Assembly (NCBI RefSeq): GCF_964019515.1
Contig: NZ_OZ026452.1
Coordinates: 310,001 to 374,000 of the forward strand
DNA: 64,000 nt
Reading direction: 5' to 3'
Origin: Serratia symbiotica (Periphyllus acericola)
GTDB taxonomy: Bacteria > Pseudomonadota > Gammaproteobacteria > Enterobacterales > Enterobacteriaceae
The notes beneath the pieces were generated by a model. The model saw nothing but the letters and a program-made list of their open reading frames with translations, had not been told where the DNA came from and did no database searches. A program made the position numbers and the translations under genes. Below are positions 11,400 to 23,740 of the stretch, piece after piece; the stretch's first letter is position 1, and each line of letters opens with the position of its first letter.

Positions 11400-11710
11400 A
11401 CTTCGTGCAGATAGAAGACGTGCCGCAAAATCACGATCTGGCACCGTTGCGCCACGGCGTCACCTTAAAAGATGGCCCCACCTTGCCCGCTATAGTGGAA
11501 CAGGTGGACTAACCGCAATGGATGTGGCCGCGCAATCCACCGATCCGCGAACACAAATCAATCCCCACCACTTGGCTGAAAATCACCCTGTTCGAAGGCT
11601 GAAACCGTCAAATACGCCGCATCACGGCACATATCGGTTTCCCTACCCTGCGCCTGATTCGCTAAAGTATGGGCAACCTTTCATTAGGTGAGCTGCAACC
11701 CGGTGAATGA
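11400..11710 (+). pseudogene. rluE: RluE (23S rRNA pseudouridine synthase) 3' relic
   Basis: The C-terminal part of the large-subunit pseudouridine 2457 synthase starts right after the IS end. Segments HGVTLKDGPTLPA, WPRNPPIREHKSIPT, WLKITLFEG, RQIRRITAHIGFPTLRLIR match the family. At least three in-frame stops interrupt them, and the N-terminal half with the catalytic Asp is gone. In E. coli rluE-nudJ-mnmA are consecutive; here nudJ is absent and mnmA follows after 94 bp. Confidence 0.85.
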
Positions 11711-11804
11711 AAAAATCTTGATTCCCTATTAATGGCCGTGCGCCCACATGCCCGACGTGATATGATTTTTTGCTTATTTTTATCTGCCGGCTCATGAGAC
11801 CCCC

Positions 11805-12905
11805 ATGTCAGACAACAGCCAGAAAAAAGTCATCGTCGGCATCTCCGGCGGCGTCGATTCTTCCGTTACTGCCTATTTATTACAGCAGCAGGGCTATCAG
11901 GTCGCTGGTCTGTTTATGAAAAATTGGGAAGAGGACGATGATGAAGAATACTGCTCAGCAGCCGCCGATTTAGCCGATGCGCAAGCGGTATGTGACAAGC
12001 TGGGTATCAAGCTGCATACGGTGAACTTCGCAGCGGAATACTGGGACAACGTGTTTGAACTGTTCCTGGAAGAGTACCAAGCAGGTCGCACACCTAACCC
12101 AGATATTTTGTGTAATAAAGAGATCAAATTTAAAGCCTTCCTGGAATTCGCTGCAGAAAATCTAGGGGCTGACTTTATTGCCACCGGCCACTACGTGCGC
12201 CACCAGGATGTGGACGGTAAATGCCGCCTGCTGCGCGGTATCGACAGTAACAAAGACCAAAGTTACTTCCTGTACACGCTGAGCCACGAGCAGGTGGCGC
12301 AAAGCCTTTTCCCGGTCGGTGAGCTGGAAAAACCGCAAGTGCGCCGCATCGCCGAGCAGTTGGCGCTGGTCACTGCCAAGAAGAAGGACTCTACCGGCAT
12401 TTGCTTTATTGGCGAGCGCAAGTTCCGCGACTTTCTAGGGCGTTATCTGCCCGCTCAGCCAGGCTTAATCGTCAGCGTTGATGGCCAGACCGTCGGCAAG
12501 CACAAGGGGCTGATGTATCACACCCTGGGCCAGCGCAAAGGGCTAGGCATCGGTGGCATGAAAGACAGCAGCGAGGAGCCGTGGTACGTGGTGGACAAAG
12601 ATGTGGCCAACAATATGCTGGTCGTCGCGCAGGGGCATGACCACCGGCGTTTGATGTCCGCTGGCCTAATCGCGCAACAACTGCATTGGGTTGATCGCAT
12701 GCTACGCAGTGAGCCATTCCGTTGCACAGTGAAAACCCGCTATCGCCAGCAGGACATCCTCTGCCGCGTTACACCACTTGACGATAAGCTCATCGAAGTG
12801 CGATTCGACGAGCCGGTAGCTGCCGTGACTCCAGGCCAATCTGCCGTGTTCTATCAGGGAGAAATCTGCATTGGAGGCGGAATTATCGAACAACGTCTGA
12901 CGTAA
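11805..12905 (+). CDS. mnmA: tRNA-specific 2-thiouridylase MnmA
   Basis: Adds sulfur at position 2 of wobble uridine 34 in the tRNAs for Glu, Gln and Lys. The 366-residue product has the N-terminal PP-loop GISGGVDSS (residues 11-19) for ATP, followed by both catalytic cysteines, in [12 protein letters not shown] (about residue 102) and [12 protein letters not shown] (about 199), and the C-terminal barrel. The gene is intact and starts the mnmA-hflD-purB series, though a 383-bp gap now separates it from hflD. Confidence 0.96.
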   Translation: MSDNSQKKVIVGISGGVDSSVTAYLLQQQGYQVAGLFMKNWEEDDDEEYCSAAADLADAQAVCDKLGIKLHTVNFAAEYWDNVFELFLEEYQAGRTPNPDILCNKEIKFKAFLEFAAENLGADFIATGHYVRHQDVDGKCRLLRGIDSNKDQSYFLYTLSHEQVAQSLFPVGELEKPQVRRIAEQLALVTAKKKDSTGICFIGERKFRDFLGRYLPAQPGLIVSVDGQTVGKHKGLMYHTLGQRKGLGIGGMKDSSEEPWYVVDKDVANNMLVVAQGHDHRRLMSAGLIAQQLHWVDRMLRSEPFRCTVKTRYRQQDILCRVTPLDDKLIEVRFDEPVAAVTPGQSAVFYQGEICIGGGIIEQRLT

Positions 12906-13288
12906 AAAAGGGTCAGGTGCTGCAATCACCGCAGCCCATGAACGCCTTTATTTAAAATGTTGAGTTACCCAATCAGGCGCAAGCTCTAATAGTTCCGACA
13001 CGATCAGTGCGAGAAGAACTGACCACCACAATATGCCTGTGTCCTCCGCCAGAGCATGCCGGCTTTTTGCGCTGCTCTACGTCACACGGCAGCTCTGCCT
13101 TAGCGTCGGCGTACTAGGCACTGGGTTTAGCGCTGATTTTGTGGCATGATCTGTAACATTTGTTGTCATCGTTGTTGTTACAGCCATGGCTGATCATCAC
13201 CGAATTGTAGCCACTGCCGTCACCCTTTCGATACAAATAATTTTATAGAGTAAGCCATGTACCATTAACCGTGTTTACAGGAGTAGCC
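12906..13288. other. Gap between mnmA and hflD
   Basis: 383 bp without a recognisable gene. Any frame is short and no homology was recognised. It ends in the hflD ribosome site AGGAG at 13281-13285. In E. coli the two genes are close together, so this may be eroded spacer or hold a separate promoter for hflD-purB. Confidence 0.4.
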
Positions 13289-15314
<2,026 letters not shown>

Positions 15315-15365
15315 ACAGGTAACCACCGAGCTAATATAAGTTGGAACCAGTGGCAGTAAAATTAT

Positions 15366-15395
15366 CCAGAAACCTTGTTGGTTTCCGGATTTTTT
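15366..15395 (+). terminator. Rho-independent terminator after purB
   Basis: CCAGAAACC (15366-15374) and GGTTTCCGG (15380-15388) form a nine-position stem with one mismatch around a TTGTT loop, followed by ATTTTTTA. It lies 52 bp after the purB stop and separates it from the phoP promoter region. Confidence 0.85.
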
Positions 15396-15527
15396 ATGCC
15401 GATAGTTCAACTTGCCCTACACTTCAGGCATGCCCGTCATCCCTTGGCTATCTGCAAAAATCCTGCTCTCAAATACACCTTTGGATGAAATGCTGAGTTT
15501 ATGTTTTATTAAACTTTGCACCAGAAC

Positions 15528-15544
15528 TGTTTATTCAGCGTTTA
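15528..15544 (+). promoter_or_regulatory. PhoP box upstream of phoP
   Basis: TGTTTA-TTCAG-CGTTTA matches the known PhoP direct repeat (G/T)GTTTA-N5-(G/T)GTTTA in 11 of 12 defined positions. It is about 190 bp before the phoP start, in the position of the autoregulatory site of E. coli phoPQ. The operator has survived although phoP and phoQ are broken. The rest of 15396-15734 holds no gene. Confidence 0.75.
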
Positions 15545-15734
15545 TCAGCCGTTGCCGATAATAAGTCAGATCAAAAATCAATAACGTTTTTTCCGCTTAC
15601 CTTGGGAACAAAACGGGCTATATCTACCATAACTTCGAATGGATAAGGTGCCCGTGCGCGTTCGCTAGAAAGCGTGTTACCTTTTATAACGTGGGTGCCA
15701 GGCCTGTTCACCAGAACATCTATAGGAGTTCACC

Positions 15735-16406
15735 GTGCGAATACGCGTTGTCGAAGATAATGGTTTATTATGCCACCACCTTTCCGTTCAGATGCGTGAA
15801 ATGGGTCATCAGGTTGATGCTGCTGAATACGCAAAATAAGCCGATTACTTCCTGCAAGAACACGCGCCAGATATTGCCATTGTCGATCTTGGACTGCCAG
15901 GCGAAGACGGCCTTAGCCTGATCCGACGCTGGCGCGCTCACCAAATGAAATTGCCGATTCTGGTTCTGACCGCGCGCGAAATCTGGCAGGACAAAGTGGC
16001 AGTGCTAGAGGCCGGTGCTGACGACTATGTCACCAAGCAGTTTCATTTAGAAGAAGTGATCGCTCGCATTCAGGCGTTAATACGCAGTAACAGCGGCTTG
16101 GCCTCACAGATTATTGTGCTGCCGCCGTTCCAGATCGATCTGTCGCGCCGCGAGCTGAGTGTTAATGAGCATAACATCAAATTGACTGCCTTTGAATACA
16201 CCATTATTGAGACGCTGATCCGCAATGCCGGCAAAGTGGTCAGCAAAGATTCGTTGATGCTACAACTGTACCCGGACGCCGAATTGCGCGAGAGCCATAC
16301 CATCGATGTGCTGATGGGTCGCCTGCGCAAAAAAGTACAGGCAGAATATCCGCAGGACGTGATCACTACTGTGCGTCGCCAAGACTATCGCTTTGATGTA
16401 AAATGA
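15735..16406 (+). pseudogene. phoP: Response regulator PhoP, one internal stop
   Basis: Full-length OmpR-type regulator frame from a GTG start after AGGAG. It is damaged by a single TAA at 15837-15839, where E. coli has Glu (DAKEADY). The phospho-acceptor region [14 protein letters not shown] is intact, but other sites have drifted: the conserved Lys-Pro of the receiver reads KQFH instead of KPFH, and the DNA-binding wing motif RGQGY reads RRQDY. The changes at sites normally fixed suggest that loss is not recent. Residues 71-223 could be made only from an internal start and would lack the receiver core. Confidence 0.92.
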
Positions 16407-16508
16407 GCAGTACGCTTAATGAGGATATAAAACCGTTTTCATTGTGCGCGCTTTTTAATGGCAACTGCTGGTGTGATCCTAGCATTGTCTCTGTCTTACT
16501 GCTTCTAG
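16403..16508 (+). pseudogene. phoQ: PhoQ N-terminal relic (first membrane segment only)
   Basis: An ATG overlaps the phoP stop (ATGA), as expected for phoPQ. KPFSL leads, with a frameshift, into FLMATAGVILALSLSYCF, the first membrane helix of the PhoQ sensor kinase. TAG follows at 16506-16508. All periplasmic, HAMP and kinase parts are missing: the sequence passes directly into the roxA 3' part, so one deletion removed most of phoQ and the start of roxA. Confidence 0.75.
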
Positions 16509-16835
16509 CAATGGTTAGGCGAGTTTATCTCTCAGTCACGCCACGAGTTGGATATAGCACCACTGGAACCACCCCATCAAATCAGTGAAATTTGCCAATT
16601 GCTGCAACAAGGTGAATCGCTTCAGCGATTAGGTGGCCTGCGTGTACTGCTCATCGGCGGTCAATCTTTCATCAATGGTGAAGTGATTGACACCGAGCAC
16701 TTGCCAGCAGTAGATGCTTTGTGCCATAACTTCAGTGTTGATGCAGCCTTGCTTGGCGAAGCAGTGGACGATCCGTCATTTATGGGGCTGCTGGCCATGT
16801 TGGTAAACAGCGGATATTGGTATTTCATCCACTGA
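16509..16835 (+). pseudogene. roxA: RoxA (ribosomal protein L16 arginine hydroxylase) C-terminal relic
   Basis: An open frame of about 108 residues matches the C-terminal third of E. coli RoxA/YcfD: QWLGEFISQSRHELDIAP, then RLGGLRVLLIGG, and VNSGYWYF at the end. The JmjC-type cupin domain with the iron ligands is gone, so the oxygenase cannot work. E. coli gene order phoP-phoQ-roxA explains the adjacency. Confidence 0.85.
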
Positions 16836-17276
16836 TCCTAGCACTGAGAAGGTGACGGCACTGTCAGTTTTCAGGGTAGTACCGTAGGTGCTGGTGCTTA
16901 TGGGATATAGTGCCACTGCGTGTTCCATCCCCACCAGTGACACACCGTGGCAATTGTAACCGCCGGTAAACAAATTTGGACAGGACAGAATGACAACTGG
17001 GTGCCATTGGTGCCACCACAGATCGGCTTTACCCTCTGTTCGATAAAGCTGGCATTGCTGGGATTATTTGTCGCATCATGATAAAACAAGCGACACTGAA
17101 TCGGAACGGCTTTCAATTCCGTCTTACAGAGTCTATCATGCGCGCTCTAAAGTTTTCTATTGGCACTGCTGGTTTTGAAGCTCCATTCAATCATTGGGGC
17201 AACCCTAGAAGCTTCGGCAGTCTTTTCCAGTTGCGGTTCTATCTGCATTAGACCACGGGATAGAGTGACATTATAA
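16836..17276. other. Unassigned region before potA
   Basis: 441 bp that I could not assign. Minus-strand frames show short protein-like stretches, for example GTTLKTDSAVTFSVLGS (near 16830-16890) and KAVPIQCRLFYHDAT (near 17070-17116), in different frames, suggesting a decayed gene read on the minus strand. E. coli has pepT between roxA and potA, but no PepT motif was seen. The 3' end should contain the potABC promoter. Confidence 0.35.
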
Positions 17277-18392
17277 ATGACTGAGAAATCCTCTCTGATA
17301 CCTCTTATTGAACTGCATGCCCTAAGCAAAGAGTTCGACGGTAAAACGATCATTGCCGATCTCAACCTAACAATTAACCACGGTGAATTCCTTACTATTG
17401 TCGGCCCTTCCGGCTGTGGTAAAACTACAGTGCTACGTTTGATCGCTGGATTGGAGACTGTCGATCAAGGACGCATCCTGGTTGATGACCAAGACATCAC
17501 CGCCATCCCCGCCGAGCAGCGTCACGTCAATACCGTATTCCAAAGCTACGCCCTGTTCCCGCATATGACGGTGTTTGAAAACGTCGCCTTTGGCTTGCGG
17601 ATGCAGAAAATCCCGGCAGCCGAACTGACGCCCCGCGTCAATGAGGCACTACGCATGGTGCAATTAGATAAGTTCGCCCAGCGCCGTCCAGGCCAGCTTT
17701 CCGGTGGTCAGCAGCAGCGTGTGGCTATCGCCCGTGCCGTGGTCAATAAACCGAAGGTGCTACTGTTGGACGAGTCGCTATCAGCGCTAGACTACAAACT
17801 GCGCAAGCTAATGCAAAGCGAACTGAAGGCACTACAGCGCAAACTGGGCATAACCTTCGTGCTCGTCACCCATGATCAAGAAGAGGCGCTGACCCTGTCA
17901 GACCGCATCGTGGTGATGCGTGATGGCCGCATTGAGCAGGCCGGCACACCGCGCGAAATTTACGAGGAGCCAAAGAACCTGTTCGTCGCGCGCTTTATCG
18001 GCGAGATCAACACCTTTGACGCCGTGGTATTGCAGCGCCTTGATCCACGGCGGATACGTGCTGATGTCGAAGGTCGCGAGTGCGACATCTATGCCGAACT
18101 GCCGGTTGAAGCAGGCCAGCGGCTGAAGGTATTGCTGCGCCCAGAAGACCTACAGGTGGAGGCAGCGAACGACGGTGCACAGCAGGATGGTCTGATCGGC
18201 TATGTACGTGAGCGCAACTACAAAGGCATGACACTGGAATCAGTGGTCAAGCTAGAGAGCGGCAAGATGGTAATGGTCAGCGAATTCTTTAACGGAGACA
18301 ATCCGGATATCAACCGCTCGCTGAACCAAAAGGTGGCAGTGACTTGGGTCGAAAGCTGGGAGGTGGTGCTAGCTGATGAAGAAATCGCGTAA
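17277..18392 (+). CDS. potA: Spermidine/putrescine ABC transporter ATPase PotA
   Basis: ATP-hydrolysing subunit of the PotABCD polyamine importer on the cytoplasmic face. The 371 residues hold Walker [14 protein letters not shown]-loop [10 protein letters not shown], signature [13 protein letters not shown], Walker [12 protein letters not shown] (DES rather than DEP, as in E. coli), H-loop VTHDQEEA, and the C-terminal regulatory TOBE part ([10 protein letters not shown]). The gene overlaps potB by 17 bases. All four transporter genes are intact. Confidence 0.97.
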   Translation: MTEKSSLIPLIELHALSKEFDGKTIIADLNLTINHGEFLTIVGPSGCGKTTVLRLIAGLETVDQGRILVDDQDITAIPAEQRHVNTVFQSYALFPHMTVFENVAFGLRMQKIPAAELTPRVNEALRMVQLDKFAQRRPGQLSGGQQQRVAIARAVVNKPKVLLLDESLSALDYKLRKLMQSELKALQRKLGITFVLVTHDQEEALTLSDRIVVMRDGRIEQAGTPREIYEEPKNLFVARFIGEINTFDAVVLQRLDPRRIRADVEGRECDIYAELPVEAGQRLKVLLRPEDLQVEAANDGAQQDGLIGYVRERNYKGMTLESVVKLESGKMVMVSEFFNGDNPDINRSLNQKVAVTWVESWEVVLADEEIA

Positions 18393-19236
18393 AGTCTTCC
18401 AAAATGCAGTGATCGTCGGCGTGGTAGCTTGGCTATTGTTGTTCGTCTTCTTGCCGAATCTGATCATTATTGGCACCAGCTTTCTTACCAGCGACGACGC
18501 TAATCTGGTGCAGGGGGTATTTACGCTCAACAACTACAGTCGGCTCTTCGATCCGCTGTATGTGCAGGTGCTGTTGCATTCGTTAAATATGGCGCTGATT
18601 GCCACCTTGTGCTGCCTTGCGCTCGGTTATCCGTTCGCCTTTATCTTGGCGCGCCTACCGCAGAAGCTGCAACCCCTGTTATTATTTCTATTGGTCGTGC
18701 CCTTCTGGACCAACTCACTAATCCGCGTTTACGGCCTAAAGCTGTTCCTCAGTTCCCGTGGCTACCTCAACGATGCACTGCTAAGCATCGGGCTGATCGA
18801 CCAACCGCTGCGTATCATGTACACCTCAGGGGCAGTGATCCTTGGGCTGGTGTATATTCTGTTGCCGTTTATGGTGCTGCCGCTTTACTCCAGCATTGAA
18901 AAGCTGGACAAGCCCTGTCTGGAGGCAGCGCGCGATCTCGGTGCCAACAAGCTACAGACTTTTATCCGCATCATAGTGCCGCTGACCATGCCAGGCATCA
19001 TCGCTGGTTTCCTGCTGGTGCTGCTGCCAGCCATGGGCGTATTCTACGTGGCGGATCTGCTGGGGGGGTCCAAGAACCTACTGATCGGTAACGTGATTAA
19101 AAGCCAGTTCCTCAATATTCGCGACTGGCCGTTTGGTGCGGCCACCAGCATCTGTTTAACACTGGCGATGGGGCTATTGTTACTGGTTTATTACCGGGTC
19201 ACCCAACTGCTGAACAGGCAAGAGGGGCTGGTATGA
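18376..19236 (+). CDS. potB: Spermidine/putrescine ABC transporter permease PotB
   Basis: Membrane subunit of the polyamine importer. It has 286 residues with about six hydrophobic helices, the first at [20 protein letters not shown]. The ABC-permease coupling loop is [20 protein letters not shown], which contacts PotA. It starts inside potA and its stop overlaps the potC start by four bases, indicating a translationally coupled operon. Confidence 0.95.
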   Translation: MKKSRKVFQNAVIVGVVAWLLLFVFLPNLIIIGTSFLTSDDANLVQGVFTLNNYSRLFDPLYVQVLLHSLNMALIATLCCLALGYPFAFILARLPQKLQPLLLFLLVVPFWTNSLIRVYGLKLFLSSRGYLNDALLSIGLIDQPLRIMYTSGAVILGLVYILLPFMVLPLYSSIEKLDKPCLEAARDLGANKLQTFIRIIVPLTMPGIIAGFLLVLLPAMGVFYVADLLGGSKNLLIGNVIKSQFLNIRDWPFGAATSICLTLAMGLLLLVYYRVTQLLNRQEGLV

Positions 19237-20015
19237 TTATGCGTCTGCTGCGCGGTGGGTTCATGGCCCTGGTTTACGCCTATTTGTATGTTCCGATTAT
19301 TATCCTGATCGTTAACTCGTTCAACGCTTCGCGCTTTGGCTTCAGTTGGCAGGGTTTTACCACCCATTGGTACAGCATTTTGTTCAACAACGACAGCTTA
19401 CTACAAGCGGCGGGTCAATCGTTAACCATGGCGGTACTGTCTGCTACTTTCGCCGCACTGATTGGCTCGCTGGCCGCAGTGGCGCTGTATCGTTACCGTT
19501 TTCGCGGCAAACCCTTTGTAAACGGCATGCTGTTTGTGGTGATGATGTCGCCAGATATTGTGATGGCGATTTCCCTTCTGGTTCTGTTTATGCTGCTGGG
19601 GATTTCGCTCGGTTTCTGGTCTCTGTTGTTCTCACACATCACCTTCTGTCTACCGTTTGTGGTGGTTACCGTCTACTCCCGGCTAAAGGGGTTTGACGTG
19701 AAAATGCTCGAAGCGGCACGCGATCTCGGTGCCGGCGAAGTCACCATCCTGCGCCAGATTATCCTACCGCTGGCGATGCCAGCAGTGGCGTCTGGCTGGC
19801 TGCTGAGCTTCACCTTATCCATGGATGACGTGGTAGTCTCTTCGTTCGTTACCGGCCCTGGCTATGAGATCTTACCGCTGAAGATCTATTCGATGGTGAA
19901 GGTCGGTGTGTCGCCGGAGGTCAACGCCCTGGCCACCATCCTGCTGCTGCTGTCCTCGGTTCTGGTGATTGCCAGCCAATGGGTGATGCATGACCGCAGC
20001 CCTAAAATCCGATAA
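19233..20015 (+). CDS. potC: Spermidine/putrescine ABC transporter permease PotC
   Basis: Second membrane subunit of the polyamine importer, 260 residues. The coupling loop [20 protein letters not shown] mirrors that of PotB, and helices such as LVYAYLYVPIIILIVNSF are clear. The start codon overlaps the potB stop. The last residues differ from E. coli (HDRSPKIR), and potD does not follow directly but after 245 bp. Confidence 0.95.
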   Translation: MIMRLLRGGFMALVYAYLYVPIIILIVNSFNASRFGFSWQGFTTHWYSILFNNDSLLQAAGQSLTMAVLSATFAALIGSLAAVALYRYRFRGKPFVNGMLFVVMMSPDIVMAISLLVLFMLLGISLGFWSLLFSHITFCLPFVVVTVYSRLKGFDVKMLEAARDLGAGEVTILRQIILPLAMPAVASGWLLSFTLSMDDVVVSSFVTGPGYEILPLKIYSMVKVGVSPEVNALATILLLLSSVLVIASQWVMHDRSPKIR

Positions 20016-20170
20016 TGTTCTGGATGCTGCGGCACCCAAACGTCGGATGAGTAGCGCCCTGTGGTGGTTTGCGCTTGCTCGTCTATCCCGCTGTGTTGGC
20101 GTGCAAACCAAGTAAAAGTACGCCAGCGTTACATAGCCCGGTGGCACCGACTTTACCCACTACGTCCCGG

Positions 20171-20215
20171 CACCTATAATCACCCTTTCTGGGGTATGGC
20201 GCACCATTATAGGTG
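20171..20215. repeat. Perfect 10-bp inverted repeat in the potC-potD gap
   Basis: CACCTATAAT (20171-20180) and ATTATAGGTG (20206-20215) are perfect inverted copies around a 25-base loop. They lie 45 bp before the potD start. No T-tract follows, so this is not an obvious terminator. It could be an RNA hairpin limiting readthrough from potABC or a small repeat remnant. Confidence 0.55.
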
Positions 20216-20260
20216 GCGGCGCATACCGGATCAACTCAATACTGTTGAAGGACATGCTGC

Positions 20261-21304
20261 ATGAAAAAGTGGTCACACCTGTTGGTAGCCGGGATGATGG
20301 TGCTGAACCTAGGCTCTGCAAATGCCTCTGATGGCAAAACGCTGTACTTCTATAACTGGACAGAATACGTTCCGCCGGGGCTGCTTGAGCAGTTCACCAA
20401 AGAAACCGGCATCAAAGTGATTTACTCAACCTACGAATCCAATGAAAGCATGTACGCCAAGCTGAAAACCTACAAGGATGGCGCATACGATTTGGTGGTG
20501 CCTTCCACCTACTTTATCGCTAAGATGAGCAAGGAAGGTATGCTACAAAAGATCGACAAGAGCAAGCTCAGCCACTTCAATGATTTAAACCCCAACCTGC
20601 TGAACAAACCTTTCGATCCTGACAATGACTATTCAATCCCTTTTATCTGGGGCGCTACAGCCATTGGCGTCAACACAGATGCGATCGATCCCACCACCAT
20701 CACCACCTGGGCTGATTTCTGGCAGCCACAATATAAGGGTCGCCTGTTGCTGATCGACGACGCGCGCGATGTATTTCAAATAGCGCTGCGCAAGCTAGGC
20801 TACTCAGGCAACACCAGGGATGCTAAACAGATCGAAGCCGCCTACCATGAGTTGCAGAAGCTAATGCCAAACGTGCTGGCCTTTAACTCCGATAACCCAG
20901 GAAATCCATTTATAGAAGGGGAAGTCAATCTGGGGATGGTATGGAACGGTTCTGCGTTCGTGGCGCGCCAAGCGGGCACTCCGCTGGAGGTCGTCTGGCC
21001 GAAGGAAGGCGGCATTTTCTGGATGGACAGCCTAGCGATCCCGGCAAACACACAGAATGTTGCGGGGGCGCTAAAGCTGATCAATTTCCTGCTACGGCCG
21101 GAGATTGCAGCACAGCTAGCAGAAACTATCGATTACCCCACACCTAATCTGGCAGCGAAAAAGCTACTCTCGCCTAAAGTCGCTAACGACAAATCGCTGT
21201 ACCCTGATGATGCGGTGATCAACAACGGCGAATGGCAAAATGATGTGGGCGATACCAGCAGGCTGTACGAAAACTACTTCCAGAAATTGAAAGCCAGGCG
21301 CTAA
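20261..21304 (+). CDS. potD: Spermidine/putrescine periplasmic binding protein PotD
   Basis: Captures spermidine or putrescine in the periplasm and delivers it to PotABC. The 347 residues begin with a Sec signal peptide (MKKWSHLLVAGMMVLNLGSA, cleavage probably after NASA-like NA/S). The mature part has the family's polyamine-site segments LYFYNWTEYVPPG, YSTYESNESMYAKL and WNGSAFVARQAGTP. Length and ending (YFQKLKARR) match E. coli. It is separated from potC by an unusually long spacer. Confidence 0.96.
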   Translation: MKKWSHLLVAGMMVLNLGSANASDGKTLYFYNWTEYVPPGLLEQFTKETGIKVIYSTYESNESMYAKLKTYKDGAYDLVVPSTYFIAKMSKEGMLQKIDKSKLSHFNDLNPNLLNKPFDPDNDYSIPFIWGATAIGVNTDAIDPTTITTWADFWQPQYKGRLLLIDDARDVFQIALRKLGYSGNTRDAKQIEAAYHELQKLMPNVLAFNSDNPGNPFIEGEVNLGMVWNGSAFVARQAGTPLEVVWPKEGGIFWMDSLAIPANTQNVAGALKLINFLLRPEIAAQLAETIDYPTPNLAAKKLLSPKVANDKSLYPDDAVINNGEWQNDVGDTSRLYENYFQKLKARR

Positions 21305-21591
21305 GCGACCTTAACCGGGCGATCACTTCGCCCCTCATTCCTCTAATTAGGTTAATTCTCTTGCTTAGCCGATAAAACGCTAAAACCTTGCCGCTTGGCG
21401 CGAAAAAGAGTGCCAAATGAAGGTACAATGATCTACATCGGCAGCAAACTAAGAACCAATTTCACCAGGTTCACCAGGCTATTTTTTCGCTATTTTGGCC
21501 CTCTGGGCAGTGCTCGCCATCCTCAATGACTCCCTGTACGCTGCGGTTATTGTGTGCGGTACTAGTTCAAACTGGCTGCAACAATGTACGC

Positions 21592-22449
21592 CTAATAAGA
21601 TAGATTCTCAGGGAGATTCCGATCTGCCCGCGCCACTTTGCCCACCAAGAATTTGTGCACTAAGTACGGCACCACCTCGCTGGCTGGGCCGTAATGCTTT
21701 TCGTTAAACTAGTTTTCCACCTGGCTGGGTTCCAGGTTCAATTCCATGGTGTAAGCCCCTGCCAACCGTGCCTCCTGTACAAAGCTTGTCGCTGGATAGA
21801 CATGGCCAGAGGTACCAATGGTGATAAAGAAATCAGCCTTAGCCAACACCTGATAGATTTCGTCCATACCCAGCGGCATTTCCCCAAACCACACGACATG
21901 AGGGCGCAGCGGTGCAGAGAGCTGGCAGCAGTGGCAACGATCCTCAAAGCTAAGATTTTCAGGCCAGTCGAACACCTGGCCTGAATTGGTGCAACGCACC
22001 TTCAACAACTCGCCATGCATATGCAGCACCCGCTTGTTACCCGCACGTTCATGCAGGTTATCGATATTCTGAGTAACCAGCAGGAAGTTTTCCCCCATCC
22101 ACGCTTCCATATCTGCTAGCGCGCGGTGCGCAGCGTTGGGCGCAATCTCTGCGGCCTGTAGCTGGCGGCGGCGCGCGTTATAAAACTCCTGCACCAATAC
22201 CGGATCGCGCTGATAGCCTTCCGGCGTGGTGACGTCCTCCACCCGGTGCTGTTCCCATAGTTTATCTGCCGTGCGGAAAGTACGAATACCCGATTCGTCG
22301 GAGATGCCAGCCCCGGTCAACACCACCACAAACGGCTTTTTCAGCTTGGCCACCGCCATGATATCACGATAAAAAATACGTGAACGAAAACGCTGATGCA
22401 GCACATGCTTACTCTTGCGAAACTGACACAGCCGATGGCGAGTGTGCAT
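21592..22449 (-). pseudogene. cobB: NAD-dependent protein deacylase CobB, late nonsense codon
   Basis: Sirtuin that removes acetyl and succinyl groups from lysines. The long enterobacterial form starts at 22449. [20 protein letters not shown] (substrate-acid recognition), [12 protein letters not shown], catalytic His in HMHGELL, zinc cysteines and GTSGHVYPA are all present. TAG at 21709-21711 replaces Glu in the motif after NLEPSQV; beyond it the frame continues (NEKHYGPASEVVPYLVHKFL) to 21592. The truncated 246-residue product lacks the last 38 residues, which close the NAD pocket. It may be inactive or weakly active, so calling it a pseudogene is a judgement. Confidence 0.8.
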
Positions 22450-22492
22450 TCATTTCCTCCTAAATAGGGCAGCTTCTCTGCCTGCAATTTGA

Positions 22493-23740
22493 TTATTGCC
22501 CGCTTAACACGCGCGCCGGATCGATACGGCTGGCACGCCTGGCAGGATACCAACTGGCCAGCAGGCTTAGCACGAGGGCTGTCGCCAGCACGATCACCAC
22601 ATCCGGCCAATGCAGCTCAGAAGGCAGAAAGTCGATGAAGTAAATATCGCCCGATAGTAATGAATGACCGATCAGTTTTTCTACGCCTTTGGTGATAGTG
22701 GTCAGTTGTAGTGAGACGGCCACCCCTAGCACCACGCCGATCAGGCTCCCCACCAACCCAGCCAGTAGGCCGTACCAAATAAAAATGGCACGGATGAAGC
22801 CATCTTTAGCACCTAGAGTGCGCAGCACCGCGATATCTCCGCTCTTGTCCTGCACCGCCATCACCAACGTGGAAACAATATTAAAGCAAGCCACGCCGAT
22901 CTCCAGCACCATCGCCAGATACATAATGGCGCGGATCATCTGAATATCGCGGTACATATAACCATAAGTACTGATCCAGCTCTTGACGTAGACGTAAGAA
23001 TCAGCCACCTCCCCAGCATCGCGCACCAGTTTGTTGGCGGCGAACACCTGGTTCACTTTGATAGCGATGCCAGTGACGCCGTCACCTATATCGAGATACT
23101 GTTGCGCATCGCTCAGTGGCACCAGCACCAGGCCATGATCCAATTGGCCACTAAGTTGCATAATACCAGTTACATGCAGGCGGATGCGCTTAGGTTGCAG
23201 TAGCTTCAGTTCAGGATCGCTGTTGGGGATCATCACCGTGACGTAAGCACCCCGTTTGACACCCAGCGCATCTGCCACGCCCTTACCAAGGATCACCTGC
23301 TGCTCGCCAGCCTTGAAATTAACCCAGGCATCGCCCTGTACGAACTGTGGCAACGCGCTGAGCTGATTTTCCTGCTGCGGGTTTACCCCTTTGACCTGTA
23401 CCGCACGCAGTTGTACGCCGTTTTCCATCAGGCCAGTAAAATTGATGTAAGGAGCAGCGGCCAGAATGCCCGGCACTTTCTCCACCCGCCTTAGCATAGA
23501 CAGCCAACCCTGAAGCGGCTGATTCACCGCTTCGATCTCACTATGAGGCACTACTGCCAGAATACGGTTTTGCAGTTCACGTTCGAAGCCGTTCATCGCA
23601 CTCAGGCCAACGATCAGTACTGCTACCCCTAACGCAATGCCGATGGTGGAGATAACCGAAATCAGCGATACCATGCCGCTGCGCTTGCGGCCACGGCTAA
23701 AACGCAGAGCCGTCAGGAAGGAAAGTGACGCACACGCCAT
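22493..23740 (-). CDS. lolE: Lipoprotein-releasing system permease LolE
   Basis: Inner-membrane subunit of LolCDE, which extracts outer-membrane lipoproteins from the inner membrane and passes them to LolA. The 415 residues have an N-terminal helix ([20 protein letters not shown]), a large periplasmic domain, and three C-terminal helices including [17 protein letters not shown]. The start overlaps the lolD stop by one base. E. coli nagK, which follows lolE, is missing: cobB comes next after 43 bp. Confidence 0.96.
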   Translation of the reverse strand: MACASLSFLTALRFSRGRKRSGMVSLISVISTIGIALGVAVLIVGLSAMNGFERELQNRILAVVPHSEIEAVNQPLQGWLSMLRRVEKVPGILAAAPYINFTGLMENGVQLRAVQVKGVNPQQENQLSALPQFVQGDAWVNFKAGEQQVILGKGVADALGVKRGAYVTVMIPNSDPELKLLQPKRIRLHVTGIMQLSGQLDHGLVLVPLSDAQQYLDIGDGVTGIAIKVNQVFAANKLVRDAGEVADSYVYVKSWISTYGYMYRDIQMIRAIMYLAMVLEIGVACFNIVSTLVMAVQDKSGDIAVLRTLGAKDGFIRAIFIWYGLLAGLVGSLIGVVLGVAVSLQLTTITKGVEKLIGHSLLSGDIYFIDFLPSELHWPDVVIVLATALVLSLLASWYPARRASRIDPARVLSGQ

